Origin: Aquabacterium sp.
GTDB lineage: Bacteria; Pseudomonadota; Gammaproteobacteria; Burkholderiales; Burkholderiaceae_C
Length of the DNA: 64,000 nt
Assembly: GCF_030652515.1 (NCBI RefSeq)
Contig: NZ_JAUSAR010000013.1
Location: forward strand, 124,001 to 188,000
Direction of reading: 5' to 3'
The position numbers and the translations under genes are program-made. Shown in pieces: positions 8,748-17,567 of this stretch (positions within the stretch are counted from its first letter, which is position 1; each line of letters opens with the position of its first letter). The notes beneath the pieces are model-generated. The model saw only the letters and a list, made by a program, of their open reading frames with translations. It did no database searches and had not been told where the DNA came from.

Positions 8748-9467
8748 TCACAGGGCGGGCAGCTCTTGGGGGCGCAGGTTGAAGACCAGCACCTCGGCCT
8801 GCTGGCCGCCGGACAAGCTCAGCACCTGCTCGTGGCGCAGCTTCACGCCGTCGCCTTCGTTCAAGCGCTGGCCATTGAGCTCGACGCTGCCGCGTGCCAC
8901 GTGCACATAGGCATACCGATCAGGACCCAACTCCAGCGTGGCTTGCTCGGCGCCATCGAACAGGCCGGCATAGACGCGCGCATCCTGGCGGATGGCCAGC
9001 GAGCCGTCTGCGCCATCGGGCGAGATGATCAGTTGCAGGCGGCCGCGCTTGTCGGCGGCGGTGAAGCCCTTCTCCTGGTAGTTGGGCTCCACCGCCTTGA
9101 CGTTGGGCACGATCCAGATCTGCAGGAAGTGCACAGGCTCGCTGGCCGAATGGTTGAACTCGCTGTGGCGCACGCCGGTGCCCGCGCTCATCAACTGCAC
9201 GTCGCCGGGGTGGATGACCGAGCCGGTGCCCATCGAATCCTTGTGCTCCAGCGCGCCTTCCAGCACGTAAGAGAAGATCTCCATGTTGCTGTGGCCGTGG
9301 GTGCCAAAGCCTTGGGCGGGCTCCACGCGGTCATCGTTGATCACCAGCAGGTCCGAAAAACCTTGGTGCTGCGGATCGCGGTAGCTGCCGAACGAGAAGG
9401 TGTGGTGGGAATTGAGCCAGCCGTGGTTGGCGATGCCGCGGGCGGAGGAGGGGCGAAGTTCTTGCAT
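8748..9467 (-). CDS. Pirin-family bicupin protein
   Basis: 239-residue pirin. The N-terminal cupin shows NHGWLNSHHTFSFGSYRDP and FGTHGHSNMEIFSYVLEG, whose His and Glu residues bind the metal. STAGTGV-like ligands appear as LMSAGTGVRHSEFN. The C-terminal cupin (YAYVHVARGSVELNG) is typical of the bacterial quercetinase-like YhhW group. The ATG at 9467 is preferred to upstream starts because AGGAG lies 8-9 bases before it and family members begin close to this point. The gene is divergent from a LysR regulator, a common arrangement for pirins, so LysR control is likely. Confidence 0.85.
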   Translation of the reverse strand: MQELRPSSARGIANHGWLNSHHTFSFGSYRDPQHQGFSDLLVINDDRVEPAQGFGTHGHSNMEIFSYVLEGALEHKDSMGTGSVIHPGDVQLMSAGTGVRHSEFNHSASEPVHFLQIWIVPNVKAVEPNYQEKGFTAADKRGRLQLIISPDGADGSLAIRQDARVYAGLFDGAEQATLELGPDRYAYVHVARGSVELNGQRLNEGDGVKLRHEQVLSLSGGQQAEVLVFNLRPQELPAL

Positions 9468-9484
9468 GGTGGGCTCCTGGTCAG

Positions 9485-9500
9485 TTTGTCTGTCGACAAA
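9485..9500. promoter_or_regulatory. Palindrome upstream of the pirin gene
   Basis: Perfect 6-bp arms TTTGTC / GACAAA with a 4-base centre, 18 bases before the pirin start codon. Candidate operator, or a 5' leader hairpin, in the pirin-LysR divergent region. Confidence 0.35.
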
Positions 9501-9621
9501 ATTCATGATTGATGTTGGCCTGGGTCAACCTGGGAAGCAGGCTTGCTTCTCGGTTGATTTGTTGGCATGGATCAAGTGTCTGCGTTTTAAATGGCCTCCA
9601 GCTTGAAACATTCGCGCGCCT

Positions 9622-9642
9622 ATGATCGATAATTTCGATCAT
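9622..9642. promoter_or_regulatory. Candidate LysR operator overlapping the LysR start codon
   Basis: Perfect 8-bp inverted repeat ATGATCGA / TCGATCAT with centre TAATT. It contains a T-N11-A motif (T at 9626, A at 9638) as expected for LysR-type sites. The right arm runs into the ATG of the regulator gene, fitting negative autoregulation and possible control of the divergent pirin gene. Confidence 0.55.
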
Positions 9643-10543
9643 GCTGAAAATCACCCTGGAAGCCATCGAGGTTGTGGACGCCATCGCGCGCCACGGCTCA
9701 TTCGCGGCTGCGGCCGAGCGCCTGCACAAGGTGCCCTCCACCATTTCCTACGCCGTCAGCAAGTTGGAAGATCACCTGGGCCTGGCCTTGTTCACCCGCC
9801 ACGGCCCGCGCGTGAGCCTGACCCCGGCGGGCCAGGAAATGCTCAAGGAGGGGCGCTGGTTGCTGAGCGCGGCCGCTGACCTGGAATCGCGGATGCGGCA
9901 GATCTCCACCGGCTTCGAGACCGAAGTGCGCCTGGTGCACGACTCGCTGATCCCCACCAGCGCCCTGGCCGACGACATCTGCGCCTTCGAAGACCTGCAG
10001 TGCGGCACGCGCCTGCGCATCGCCTGCGAAACCCTGACCGGCACCTGGGAGGCCTTGCGCGATGGGCGCGCCGATGTGATCGTGGCCGCGGGCGATGGCC
10101 CGGCGGGCGGCGGCTACAAGGCGGTCAGCGTGGGTTCGCTGGCCTTTGGATTTTGCGTGGCACCGACCCACCCACTGGCCTTGCTGACGCGGCCTGTGAC
10201 GCGTGAGGACTTGCTGCTGCACACGGCCATCGTGGTGGGCGACAGCGCGCGCTCCTTGTCAGAGCGCACCGTGGGTTTGCTGATGGGGCAAAAGCGCATC
10301 ACGGTGCCATCCATGGCGGCCAAGATTGCCTACCAGGTGGCGGGCATCGGGCATGGCTTCCTGCCTTTGGTGTGTGTTCAGGCGGACCTGGCGCGCGGCA
10401 CCTTGGTGCAGCTGCCCTGCGAAGAGCCTCGGCCTGATGAGACCTTCTGGCTGGCCTGGAAGCCCGGGCGCATGGGCGAGGCCTTGAAGTGGTGGGTCAC
10501 GCGCCTGGAGCGGCCCCTGGTGCCCCACATCCTGCCCAAGTGA
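9641..10543 (+). CDS. LysR-family transcriptional regulator
   Basis: 300-residue LysR regulator. The winged helix-turn-helix is at about 5-62 (VVDAIARHGSFAAAAERLHKV, STISYAVSKLEDHLGLALF). The periplasmic-binding-like effector domain follows (VRLVHDSLIP, GRADVIVAAGDGP, VTREDLLLHTAIVV). It is divergent from the pirin gene, with a near-perfect palindrome across its own start codon, so it probably controls both. The downstream neighbour is convergent, so the gene is monocistronic. Confidence 0.85.
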   Translation: MLKITLEAIEVVDAIARHGSFAAAAERLHKVPSTISYAVSKLEDHLGLALFTRHGPRVSLTPAGQEMLKEGRWLLSAAADLESRMRQISTGFETEVRLVHDSLIPTSALADDICAFEDLQCGTRLRIACETLTGTWEALRDGRADVIVAAGDGPAGGGYKAVSVGSLAFGFCVAPTHPLALLTRPVTREDLLLHTAIVVGDSARSLSERTVGLLMGQKRITVPSMAAKIAYQVAGIGHGFLPLVCVQADLARGTLVQLPCEEPRPDETFWLAWKPGRMGEALKWWVTRLERPLVPHILPK

Positions 10544-10582
10544 CGGTGGAGTCGTGCTTACCGCTGGCCCCGACCTGGGTGT

Positions 10583-12232
10583 TCAGAACTGGTGGCTCAC
10601 CGTCAACCAGCCGGTTGGGTTGCGCTGCACGGTGTCGGATTGGGCGGCGCCACCTTGGCTGCGCCACGCGATGGACGCGTCCGCGCGCCAGCCGCCTTGT
10701 TGGTAACGCAAACCCACGCCAGCGCCGGCCACATGCCGCTCATTGATGCCGGGCGTCCATGGGCGTGCAGCCGTGGTCACCTTGCCGCTGTCATAGAAGG
10801 CATAGGGCGCCCAGGCATCCAGGGTGTAGCGCAACTCCAGCTGGCCGAGCCAGCCCCGGTCGCCATACCCTTCGCCCACCGGGTAGGCCCGCACACCGCC
10901 AGGCCCGCCCAGCCCGAACTCCTCGGAGGAATCCAGGTTGTGGTGAGTCCATTGGGCCGAAACCCGCGCGAACAGGGTGAGCCGGTTCATCAGCGCCTGG
11001 CTGCGAACCAGGTCGAGGTTGAGCTTGCCAAAGTGCCCCTCCATGCGGGCAGTGAGGGCATCGGCGTTGCGCAGTGAGGCATCCAGGTGCAGTTGGCCTT
11101 GGGTCCAGGCCAAGGCACCTTGCGTGATGCCACCGCCACCAAAGCCATCGCGCACGTCGAAGTTCAAGGCCAGGGGCAGTGAGTGGCTGAACTTGTCACT
11201 GCGGGTGCCCACGGCATCCTGCTTGTCGACCAGGATCTTGTGCTGGTAGGTGCCACTCACACTCAGGTTGGCGCCTTGTGAGCGCAGCAAGGGGTAGCTC
11301 ATGCCAAGGCTGGCGACATGGGCGGTGCCGTTGGCGCCCAGGGCATCAAACTCCTGCCCCAGTTCATAGTAGGTGTGGGCATAGCCCACTTGCCCTCGCA
11401 GGCCCGAGGCGCCCAAAGGCAAGCTGTAGCCCAACTGGCCAAACCACATGCCCTGCTGCGTGATCAAACTGTGCAAGGTGGCCTGGTCGCCCAGCCTGAA
11501 GGGGCTGTTGATGTCCAGGTTCAAGCGGGCCTGGGCCTGGCCGGTGTAGCGGTTGCCATGGTTGTCCAGGCCGATCTCAACGGTATAGGCCTTGGTGCGT
11601 TGAATCGCCACCTCCAGGTCGCCGCTGCCCACCGCCTGGCCGGGCCGCAGGACGGGGCTGGCCTGGATGCCGGGCTGATCGCTCAGGACCAAGCTGGCCC
11701 GCTCCAACGGTCGGCTTTCGATCACGGCGCCTGACTGCAGCGGGGCCAGGAAGGCTTGAGCCTGGGCCACCAGGGGCGCGTCATCGCCGATGGCACGGAC
11801 TTCGCCGTAGCGGCCCTCTATCACCTCAATGCGCAGTGCGCCATGGTTCAAGGCTTGGGTGGGCAGGAATGCCCGCGCGAAAGGATAGCCTTCACGGCGG
11901 TAGTGTCGATTGACCGCTTCGGCCAACTGGCGCAAGCCCGCCATGTCAAAGGTCTTGCCGGTCACGTCGCCCAACACCGCTTGCAGGGCCGCGTCGGAGA
12001 AAAGCGTGTTGCCTTCGAAGCTCACCGTCTGCAGTCGGATCTCCATGCCCCCGGCCGGGGTGGCTGTGGGGTTTGGCGCTTGAATGTCAACGCCCTGGCT
12101 GGTCCTGGGCGCGGGCAAGTCGGGCTGAAGTTGCTGCAGCGTTTGGCCGGCATCGGGTGGCTGTTGAGCGTGAGCGGGCAGTGCCAGGGCCAAGGTGATG
12201 GCCAGGAGTGTGGGGGCGCGATTCATCATCAT
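10583..12232 (-). CDS. Two-partner secretion outer-membrane transporter (TpsB, ShlB/FhaC family)
   Basis: 549-residue Omp85-superfamily transporter. A signal peptide (cleavage after AHA, about 22) is followed by a POTRA_2 domain (IRLQTVSFEGNTLFSDAAL through ALRIEVIEGRYGEV) and a 16-strand beta-barrel. The barrel carries the conserved GLDNHGNRYTG segment, GGPGGVRAYPVGEG (lid-loop/motif 3 type) and a C-terminal aromatic (VSHQF). It exports its partner TpsA across the outer membrane. It starts four bases inside the end of tpsA (three consecutive ATG codons), so translation of the pair is coupled. A proline/glutamine-rich linker precedes the POTRA domain, as usual. Confidence 0.9.
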   Translation of the reverse strand: MMMNRAPTLLAITLALALPAHAQQPPDAGQTLQQLQPDLPAPRTSQGVDIQAPNPTATPAGGMEIRLQTVSFEGNTLFSDAALQAVLGDVTGKTFDMAGLRQLAEAVNRHYRREGYPFARAFLPTQALNHGALRIEVIEGRYGEVRAIGDDAPLVAQAQAFLAPLQSGAVIESRPLERASLVLSDQPGIQASPVLRPGQAVGSGDLEVAIQRTKAYTVEIGLDNHGNRYTGQAQARLNLDINSPFRLGDQATLHSLITQQGMWFGQLGYSLPLGASGLRGQVGYAHTYYELGQEFDALGANGTAHVASLGMSYPLLRSQGANLSVSGTYQHKILVDKQDAVGTRSDKFSHSLPLALNFDVRDGFGGGGITQGALAWTQGQLHLDASLRNADALTARMEGHFGKLNLDLVRSQALMNRLTLFARVSAQWTHHNLDSSEEFGLGGPGGVRAYPVGEGYGDRGWLGQLELRYTLDAWAPYAFYDSGKVTTAARPWTPGINERHVAGAGVGLRYQQGGWRADASIAWRSQGGAAQSDTVQRNPTGWLTVSHQF

Positions 12233-15200
12233 TGGCGCTCTTCTTGTTCGGCTCGCGGTGGCAGCTTGATGCCACCGGCCACGACGGCCAGATTGGACAG
12301 GCCCGGCAAGCCCGAGCCGCTGGGGTTCAGGGGGATGGCGACCGGGGTGGCATGGGTGTTCACCGCGCTGGACGCGGCCGTGGTTTGGGCGGTGGCGACG
12401 GCGGCCTGCTCAGCGGGCACTTGCGTGAACAGGCGCTGAAGGATGGTCAGTGGGCCATCGGTGGTCGTGATCAGATAGTTGCTGTTGGCCAGGGTGGACG
12501 CGCTGATCGCGTAGTCGCCCACGTCCTCGCCAGCGGCGCGTGTGAGGCTGCCGCTGAGTTCGTCGCTTCCAACCAGGCTGCCGCTGCTGATTTGGTAGGT
12601 GAACGCTGGATCGGCATCGCCATGGGTCTTGCTCTTGGCGTCCACGGTCAAGCTGATGGGGCGTGGGTCGATGGTCAGCGTGCTGTCCTGTGCCGTGATC
12701 AGGTAGTTGCCGTTGCTCAGGCCATCCGCGCTGATGGCGTAGTCGCCCACGTCTTCGCCGGTGGCGCGGCTCAAGCTGCCACTGAGCGCATCGCTGCCCA
12801 CCAGGTTGCCAGCGGTGACCTGGTAGCTCAGGGTGGGGTCGGCCTGGCCGTAGACCTTGTCCTTGGCATCGGCCGTGACGGTGATGGGGCGTGGGTCGAT
12901 GGTCAAGGTGCCGTCGTGGGCCGTGATCAGGTAGTTGCCGTTGCTCAGGCTGGCAGCGCTGATGGCGTAGTCGCCCACGTCTTCGCCGGTGGCGCGGCTC
13001 AAGTTGCCGCTGAGCACATCGCTGCCGACCAAGGTGCCGGTGGTGACCTGGTAAGTCAAGGTGGGGTCGGCGTTGCCATAGGTCTTGCTTTGCGCGTCGG
13101 CCGTGACCGTGATGGGCCTTTGGTCGATGGTCACCGTGCCTGGTGTGCCGTAGCTGATGATGTAGCCCTGCTGGCTGGAGTACAGCCCATCCGGGGTGAT
13201 GGTGTAGCTGCCGGCCTGGGTGGCGCCTTGGTAGCTGCCGTCGTACACGGCGGTGCCCAAGAGCTTGCTCATGTCTGGCGCCGCCGAATAGGTCAAGCCA
13301 GGGCTGCCGCTGTAGGCCGTGCCATCGTAGGTCTTGCTGGCGTTGGCCGCGCTCACGGTCAAAGCCGTCATGAACGTCCTCAACAGCGGGGCGGTGTGCC
13401 CTTCGTACATTACCCAGGCGCTGGAGAAATCCCAGTTGGCGTTGTTGAAGTGGGCCTGCTGTTTGATCTGGGCCGTGGTCAGGCCCAAGCTGCCATCCGC
13501 GCTGGTGCTTTGGCCAGAGGTGGTCACATCCCAGAAGCTGTTGTTGGTCGCGCCGCTGTCGGCGTAGCCGGTCAGTCCTCCCACGTAAACACCTGGGCTG
13601 CTCACGGCCCCGGTAGAGTAGCTGCTGTCAATCGAACCGCCAAAGTGGCCCACCAGGCCGCCGACCTCCTCGCCGGTCGAGGTCACTGAGCCTGTGGCGT
13701 AGGTATTGATGATGATGCTGTTGCTGTACCCGGTGAGGCCGCCCACGTAGCCGGGGCCAGACACTGCACCCGTGGCATAGCTGTTGAGCAGGTGGCCATT
13801 GTTCTGCCCGGTCAATCCGCCCACCAGGATGCCCGTTCCGGTCACGGTGCCAGTGGCGTAGCTGTTGCGCACGATGTACTCGTTGATGCCCGCCAGGCCG
13901 CCCTGGTTGGCGTTGCCCGACACATTGCCCGTGGCATGGCTGCCATCGATGGTGCCGCGGTTCAGGCCCACCAGGCCGCCCGCCTGGTTGCCGGTCGAGG
14001 TGACCGTGCCGGAGGCATGGCTGTCGCGGATGTCGCCGTTGTGGTTGTAGCCCACCAGCCCGCCCACGGCTTCCGCACCGATGACGTTGCCCGAGGCGTG
14101 GCTGGACAAGACGTTGTAAGCAAAATCGTTGTAGCCGATCAGGCCGCCCACATACTGGCCGGTGCCGGTCACCTGGCCCAAGGCGTGATTGCGGTGCGAA
14201 TTGACGCCGCCGTTGGTCCACCCCATCAAGCCGCCCACCATGCTGTTGCCGTTCACGGTGTTGGATGAATGGCTGTCGTTCACGCGCATGGTGTTGTTCG
14301 CACCGACCAGCCCGCCGACCTGGTTTTGCCCGCTCACCTGGCCGCCCGTGGCGTAGCTGTTGTTCAACACGCCCACCACGGCCTCGCCCAGCAGCGCGCC
14401 CACCTGGTCATTGCCAGTCACCTGTGCGTTGCTCAGGCCCACATTGCGAACCTCCGCCCCAAAGGCCTTGCCGATCAGGCCCTGGTTGTTGGATGAGGGG
14501 TTGTTGATGGTGAGTTGATCGATGGTGTGGCCCAGGCCGTCCAACTGCCCGGTGAAGGCGTTCGAGGCATCGCCCACGGGCGTGAAGCCCTGCCCGCTGT
14601 TCCAGGCGGCAGTGGCACTGGCATCGATGTCGTTGCCCAGCGCGTAGTAGCCGCCCAGGTTGCCTTGCATGCCTTGCAGGTCGGTGGCGGTGTTGATGAC
14701 GGTGTAGGTGTTGCCGTTGATGGTCAGCAAACCCGTGCCCGAGCGGCCTGCGAAATCCACCCGGCCCGCAAAGCCATTGGCCTGGCCTGGTGCGAAGCCC
14801 ACCTTGACCGTGCCGCTGCCGTCGCCGCCATCGTTGCCATTGGTGGTGCCCGTGTTCAAGACCAGGCTGGACGTGCCACTGGCGGTCAACACCGCATTCA
14901 GGTTGATGTCGCGGGCGGCGGTCAGGGTCAGCTCGTTGGCCGACCAGCTCACGGCATCGTTCACATGGATGTCACCGTTGCCCGCTGTGCCGCCACTGCT
15001 GCTTTCAATGGTGACGTTGTTGCTGGCCAGAAAGCCGCTCAACTGCGTGCCGCTGATGTCGCCGCCACTGGCCGCGATGGTGAAGTCTTGCGGGTCGATC
15101 AGCCAGGTGCCGGTGTGGCCCTGGGGGGCCAGGGTGCTGACCTGCAGGCCGGCGCTCAGGGCCACGTGGGCCGCGCTGGTTTCCACAAAGCCGCCATGGC

Positions 15201-16050
15201 CGCCATCAGGGGCGCTGGCATCCAGCGTGCCGCCGACCACCGTGCGGTCGTTGTCCATGCCGCCCATCAGGTAGATCTGTCCGGTCTCGCCACTGGCCAG
15301 GGTTTGGGCTTCGGTCACGCCCGTGTGGTTGATGACGGTGGTGATCAGATCGCCAGCCGCCTTGGCGGTCAGGTAAACCAAGCCGCCATCGGCCTTGATG
15401 GCCCCGCCCTGGGTGATGAGCGCGTCCAGCGCGCCTTGCGTCACCTGAATCTTCACGGGCCCGCCCAGGTCCAGCGTGACCTGGCTGCCCGCTCCCATCA
15501 GGATCTGGCCTTGCCGAGCCACCAGACTGCCGGTGTTGGTGATCCGGGCCGCGATCAAGGCGATGGAGCCGCCATGCGCCGTGGTGATGCGGCCCTGGTT
15601 GACGATGGCATTGCTGCTGGTGCCCGCAAACCGGTAGCGGCCCGCCATGAAGTCGGCGGTGCTCAGGTTCAAGGTGGAAGCCACCAGGCCGCCCACGTTC
15701 ACTTGCGCCGTGGGCGTGAACAATACGCCGTTGGGGTTGATGATGAACACCAGGCCGTTGGCAGTCAGCGTGCCCTGGATCACCGACACGTCGGCGCCCA
15801 GCACGCGGTTCAAGGCCACGGCGTGCGCCGATGGCTGGATGAAGTTGACCGTGTGCCCCTGCCCAATGGAGAAGCCCTGCCAGTCGGTCACCATCCTGGC
15901 GGTCGTCTGGGTGATGGTCATGGTGGCGCCCTGGGTGTCCACGCTGCCGGATCCGGCCGTGATCTGTGGGCCGGTGGGCAGCTCTGTGGCCGAAGCCACG
16001 GCACAAGTCAAAAGCGCGGCCGAGGCGACCAGGGGTGTCAGTTTATGCAT
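12229..16050 (-). CDS. TpsA-type secreted adhesin with GLUG and MBG repeats
   Basis: 1273-residue exoprotein of a two-partner secretion system. A signal peptide (to about 22) is followed by the haemagglutination-activity TPS domain (GHTVNFIQPSAHAVALNRV, then FIINPNGVLFTPTAQVNVGG), recognised by the TpsB POTRA domain. The middle holds roughly a dozen GLUG-type repeats (VGGLVG, GGLTG cores spaced by NSYATG). A YDG module (KTYDGTAYSG) and three nearly identical 76-residue MBG_2 repeats (RPITVTADA through GTLTIDP) lead to a short unrelated tail. This resembles large beta-helical surface adhesins rather than a haemolysin. The partner transporter overlaps its 3' end. Confidence 0.9.
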   Translation of the reverse strand: MHKLTPLVASAALLTCAVASATELPTGPQITAGSGSVDTQGATMTITQTTARMVTDWQGFSIGQGHTVNFIQPSAHAVALNRVLGADVSVIQGTLTANGLVFIINPNGVLFTPTAQVNVGGLVASTLNLSTADFMAGRYRFAGTSSNAIVNQGRITTAHGGSIALIAARITNTGSLVARQGQILMGAGSQVTLDLGGPVKIQVTQGALDALITQGGAIKADGGLVYLTAKAAGDLITTVINHTGVTEAQTLASGETGQIYLMGGMDNDRTVVGGTLDASAPDGGHGGFVETSAAHVALSAGLQVSTLAPQGHTGTWLIDPQDFTIAASGGDISGTQLSGFLASNNVTIESSSGGTAGNGDIHVNDAVSWSANELTLTAARDINLNAVLTASGTSSLVLNTGTTNGNDGGDGSGTVKVGFAPGQANGFAGRVDFAGRSGTGLLTINGNTYTVINTATDLQGMQGNLGGYYALGNDIDASATAAWNSGQGFTPVGDASNAFTGQLDGLGHTIDQLTINNPSSNNQGLIGKAFGAEVRNVGLSNAQVTGNDQVGALLGEAVVGVLNNSYATGGQVSGQNQVGGLVGANNTMRVNDSHSSNTVNGNSMVGGLMGWTNGGVNSHRNHALGQVTGTGQYVGGLIGYNDFAYNVLSSHASGNVIGAEAVGGLVGYNHNGDIRDSHASGTVTSTGNQAGGLVGLNRGTIDGSHATGNVSGNANQGGLAGINEYIVRNSYATGTVTGTGILVGGLTGQNNGHLLNSYATGAVSGPGYVGGLTGYSNSIIINTYATGSVTSTGEEVGGLVGHFGGSIDSSYSTGAVSSPGVYVGGLTGYADSGATNNSFWDVTTSGQSTSADGSLGLTTAQIKQQAHFNNANWDFSSAWVMYEGHTAPLLRTFMTALTVSAANASKTYDGTAYSGSPGLTYSAAPDMSKLLGTAVYDGSYQGATQAGSYTITPDGLYSSQQGYIISYGTPGTVTIDQRPITVTADAQSKTYGNADPTLTYQVTTGTLVGSDVLSGNLSRATGEDVGDYAISAASLSNGNYLITAHDGTLTIDPRPITVTADAKDKVYGQADPTLSYQVTAGNLVGSDALSGSLSRATGEDVGDYAISADGLSNGNYLITAQDSTLTIDPRPISLTVDAKSKTHGDADPAFTYQISSGSLVGSDELSGSLTRAAGEDVGDYAISASTLANSNYLITTTDGPLTILQRLFTQVPAEQAAVATAQTTAASSAVNTHATPVAIPLNPSGSGLPGLSNLAVVAGGIKLPPRAEQEERQ
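12436..13119 (-). repeat. Three in-frame 228-bp MBG_2 repeats in tpsA
   Basis: Units at 13119-12892, 12891-12664 and 12663-12436, each encoding 76 residues from RPI(T/S) to TIDP-like ends. Units 1 and 2 are very similar; unit 3 is more diverged. Such repeats can expand or contract by recombination. Confidence 0.75.
13524..14491 (-). repeat. GLUG repeat region of tpsA
   Basis: Imperfect in-frame repeats with period of about 75-90 bases, each encoding a VGGLVG/VGGLTG core and an NSYATG or SHASG element. They form the predicted beta-helical shaft of the adhesin. Confidence 0.7.
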
Positions 16051-16098
16051 ACCCCATGCTCGCTCCCGGCTCTAGCCTCAGGTCTTCGGATAACGGCC

Positions 16099-16114
16099 TG
16101 TGATTGCGCTCACA
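16099..16114. promoter_or_regulatory. Perfect CRP-type site upstream of tpsA
   Basis: TGTGA-TTGCGC-TCACA matches the symmetric CRP/Vfr consensus exactly. Its centre lies 56 bases before the tpsA ATG, and the site is also between tpsA and the next reverse-strand gene. It suggests control of the secretion system by a CRP-family protein. Confidence 0.6.
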
Positions 16115-16143
16115 TCCCCTCACTGGCGGGCTGATCCTGGGTT

Positions 16144-16500
16144 TCAGGGGCTTTCAACAGCGCAGGCGGGCACTTCAATGGGAAAAACCACGCGCCTGCG
16201 CGGCTTGACCACCACCACCACCGCCGCGCGTTCAACCGGGGTGGGTTGGCGGGTGACGCTGGCGGGTTGAATGCGGACAACGGCTTTTCGCACCATGGCC
16301 TCCATTCGGCTGGTGTTCAGGCTCTGGCGCATGTCGCCGTTGACCTGCAAAAAATGGCCTTCGGCGTCTTTCGCCAGCGCGCCAATTTCCAGGCCACGCC
16401 GGATGGTGCCCAGGTATTCCAGGTCATCTCGGGCGAAGGCGAACTGCCGCCAGCCATTGCCCAGGATGACCTGGGTGTCCTTGCTCGATGGATTCTTCAT
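16144..16500 (-). CDS. Small hypothetical protein upstream of tpsA
   Basis: 118-residue protein of unknown function. The ATG at 16500 is chosen because GGAG lies 9 bases upstream and the conserved-looking core begins here (TQVILGNGWRQFAFARDD). The core also contains EYLGTIRRGLEIGALAKDAEG and LQVNGDMRQSLNTSRM. The C-terminus is Val/Arg-rich and low in complexity. There is no signal peptide or membrane helix, so it is probably cytoplasmic. It lies 93 bases upstream of tpsA on the same strand, but a CRP-type site intervenes, so co-transcription is doubtful. Confidence 0.55.
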   Translation of the reverse strand: MKNPSSKDTQVILGNGWRQFAFARDDLEYLGTIRRGLEIGALAKDAEGHFLQVNGDMRQSLNTSRMEAMVRKAVVRIQPASVTRQPTPVERAAVVVVVKPRRRVVFPIEVPACAVESP

Positions 16501-16748
16501 GGGTTCCGCTCCAGCCTGATTTGCAGGGACACTGCGCCCTGTGCGCTTGACTGTCTGTGCGCTGGCGCACACAGTGTGGTGAACGGAACAGGACCATGAT
16601 CGGGCCGCGTGCGCCGCCTATACTGGTTTGGTCAGGATTCAACGCTTCAGCGAACCTTCACTCGACCGTGGTTTGACTGACGCATGCCGCGCCATCAAGG
16701 GCGCCATGCAAAGGCGAACCCTCAGGCCGACATCTCCTGAAGGACCGC

Positions 16749-17468
16749 ATGACCCTGGCCCCCGACCCCCGACAGAACCGCTTGCTGGCGGCATTGCCCG
16801 AAGCGGAGTGGGTTCGCTGGCTGCCGCAACTCGAGCTGGTGGACATGCCTCTGGGCAAGGTGCTTTACGAGCCAGGCAACAGGCTGGCCCACGTCTACTT
16901 TCCCACCGACTCGATCGTGTCCTTGCTCTACGTCATGGAAGACGGCGGCTCCGCCGAGATCGCCATGGTGGGGTTGGAGGGCCTGGTGGGCATCTCGCTG
17001 TTCATGGGCGGGGAGTCCACGCCGAGCCGGGCGGTGGTGCAAAGTGCGGGCCGGGCTTTCAGGCTCAAGGCGGGCGTGATGATGCAGGAGTTCAACCGCG
17101 CCGGGCCGGTGCTGCACCTGCTGCTGCGTTACACGCAGGCGCTGATCACCCAGATGTCGCAAACGGCGGTGTGCAACCGCCACCATTCCCTGGATCAGCA
17201 GTTGTGCCGGTGGTTGCTGCTCAGCCTGGACCGCCTGCCCTCCAATCAGATCTTCATGACGCAAGAGTTGATCGCCAACATGCTGGGTGTGCGGCGCGAA
17301 GGCGTGACCGAGGCAGCCGGCCGGTTGCAGAAAACAGGCCTGATCAGCTACCAACGAGGTCGGATCACGGTGCTGGACCGGCCCGGCCTGGAGCAGCGCA
17401 CCTGCGAGTGCTACGCGGTGGTCAAGACGGAGTACGACCGCCTGCTGCCCCGAACCGTGGCCACCTGA
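16749..17468 (+). CDS. Crp/Fnr-family transcriptional regulator
   Basis: 239-residue regulator. A cyclic-nucleotide-binding-type beta roll (about 25-130; LGKVLYEPGNRLAHVYFP, SIVSLLYVMEDGGSAEIAMVG) is followed by a long dimer helix and a Crp-type winged HTH (FMTQELIANMLGVRREGVTEAAGRLQKTGLI). It lacks the N-terminal cysteines of an iron-sulphur FNR, so it should not sense oxygen that way. Its DNA-recognition helix differs from classic CRP, so the perfect CRP site upstream of tpsA need not be its target. It leads the forward-strand signalling island. Confidence 0.85.
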   Translation: MTLAPDPRQNRLLAALPEAEWVRWLPQLELVDMPLGKVLYEPGNRLAHVYFPTDSIVSLLYVMEDGGSAEIAMVGLEGLVGISLFMGGESTPSRAVVQSAGRAFRLKAGVMMQEFNRAGPVLHLLLRYTQALITQMSQTAVCNRHHSLDQQLCRWLLLSLDRLPSNQIFMTQELIANMLGVRREGVTEAAGRLQKTGLISYQRGRITVLDRPGLEQRTCECYAVVKTEYDRLLPRTVAT

Positions 17469-17567
17469 CCCCCCAGCCAATGTGCGCTGGCAGACAGACG
17501 CCACCGAAGGGCCTCCCTAGTCTTGGTTGATACGACCTCGTGTCGATCATTCAATCCGGGAAGCACC

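Noticed and set aside
13524..14491. Regular short repeats that could suggest a CRISPR array or satellite
   Set aside because: The repeats are imperfect, in frame with tpsA and explained by GLUG protein repeats; there are no unique spacers of constant size.
14515..16134. 539-codon open frame on the + strand
   Set aside because: Antisense to tpsA, whose TPS domain and repeats are clear. Shadow of high-GC codon bias.
16749..17468. Crp-like regulator as the protein reading the FNR/ANR boxes
   Set aside because: It lacks the N-terminal cysteine cluster of FNR/ANR; the boxes are more likely read by a regulator elsewhere.
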